Shown here: in pieces, positions 63,611 through 64,000 of the stretch | Numbering within the stretch: position 1 is the stretch's first letter | Layout: the number at the start of each line of letters is the position of its first letter | Assembly (NCBI GenBank): GCA_018340805.1 | Contig: JACMZG010001863.1 | Location: forward strand, 57,206,329-57,270,328 | Direction: 5' to 3' | From: Microvelia longipes | Taxonomy: Eukaryota; Arthropoda; Insecta; Hemiptera; Veliidae | Length of the DNA stretch: 64,000 nucleotides | The notes under the pieces: generated by a model | Seen by the model: the letters and a program-made list of their open reading frames with translations, nothing else | Told to the model about the DNA's origin: nothing | The model's database searches: none | Translations under genes and position numbers: made by a program

Positions 63611-64000
63611 GTAATGACTTGGGATTGATGTAATTGTTTATTTGGCATTACTGGTTCTTATAGTTGTAGTAGCTTGGAATAATTATTTGTATAGAAGTAA
63701 CACTGCTCATATTTGAAGTTGGTCTAGATACCAGTTGCAGAATTGTTGTAACCTACCTAGCTGACTAAAAACTATTTGAAGCATTGTCATAAATATGGTT
63801 TTACAAATGTAAAACCTTGCATAACATGCCCGCTTGTCCGGTAAGGTGCCCACTTCTCAACTATCTCTACACTCTCTGCTGGCACCACTGAACCCAGCAT
63901 ATGTCATAGAGGTCATCCACGTATAAGTAATTATATAATTTAATAAGAAATTAAACACTTTGGTTTAATTTCTAAAACTGGAATGGTTTAATTGATCTAA
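63611..64000. other. RTF1 intron 3, start
   Basis: Nothing recognised before the window edge. Confidence 0.4.

Overview
The window is AT-rich animal DNA with spliced genes, long introns and dense repeats. Gene content points to an insect. The exact order is not decidable by eye; a hemipteran is my weak guess. No bacterial-style genes were seen.

Three cellular genes are supported. (1) DGAT1, the acyl-CoA:diacylglycerol acyltransferase that makes triacylglycerol in the ER, runs on the + strand from before the window to a stop at 28311. Eleven exons are here and every splice phase agrees; they encode the last 456 residues, including the FYxDWWN signature and the catalytic His. (2) A six-exon gene on the - strand (start 58821, stop 40343) encodes a 302-residue protein I cannot name; one of its introns appears to be GC-AG. 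(3) RTF1, a Paf1-complex subunit, starts at 59926 on the + strand, head to head with gene 2, and runs off the right edge. DGAT1 and gene 2 are convergent, about 12 kb apart.

Most of the rest is repeats. DGAT1 intron 1 (2244-10778) holds an endogenous densovirus-like fragment: one NS3-like ORF, an NS1 N-terminus with an HUH motif, an overlapping NS2-like ORF, and a T-shaped terminal hairpin at 6436-6592. The hairpin directly abuts a 3.4-kb satellite of about 38-bp units. Intron 3 ends in a 1.7-kb satellite of about 35-bp units that reaches the splice acceptor.

A family of fold-back elements recurs (12014, 23463, 24002, 25927, 34163, 38000, 39759; probably 55385). Seven copies show 12-14 bp target duplications, and most carry CTGAnGA...GAAA cores. 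The copy at 25927 has a complete hammerhead-ribozyme core on the - strand (26049-26089). Other mobile DNA includes mariner-like and hAT-like MITEs, a Harbinger-like element with a hAT-like MITE nested in it, a decayed pogo-like transposon, BEL/Pao and LINE fragments, tRNA-derived SINEs and 5S-rRNA-derived SINEs.

The - strand gene's introns carry several unrelated tandem arrays: 28-bp, 29-bp, 46-bp, about 170-bp and about 286-bp units, plus long AT microsatellites. All alignments were done by eye, so repeat counts and the edges of arrays and decayed elements are approximate.
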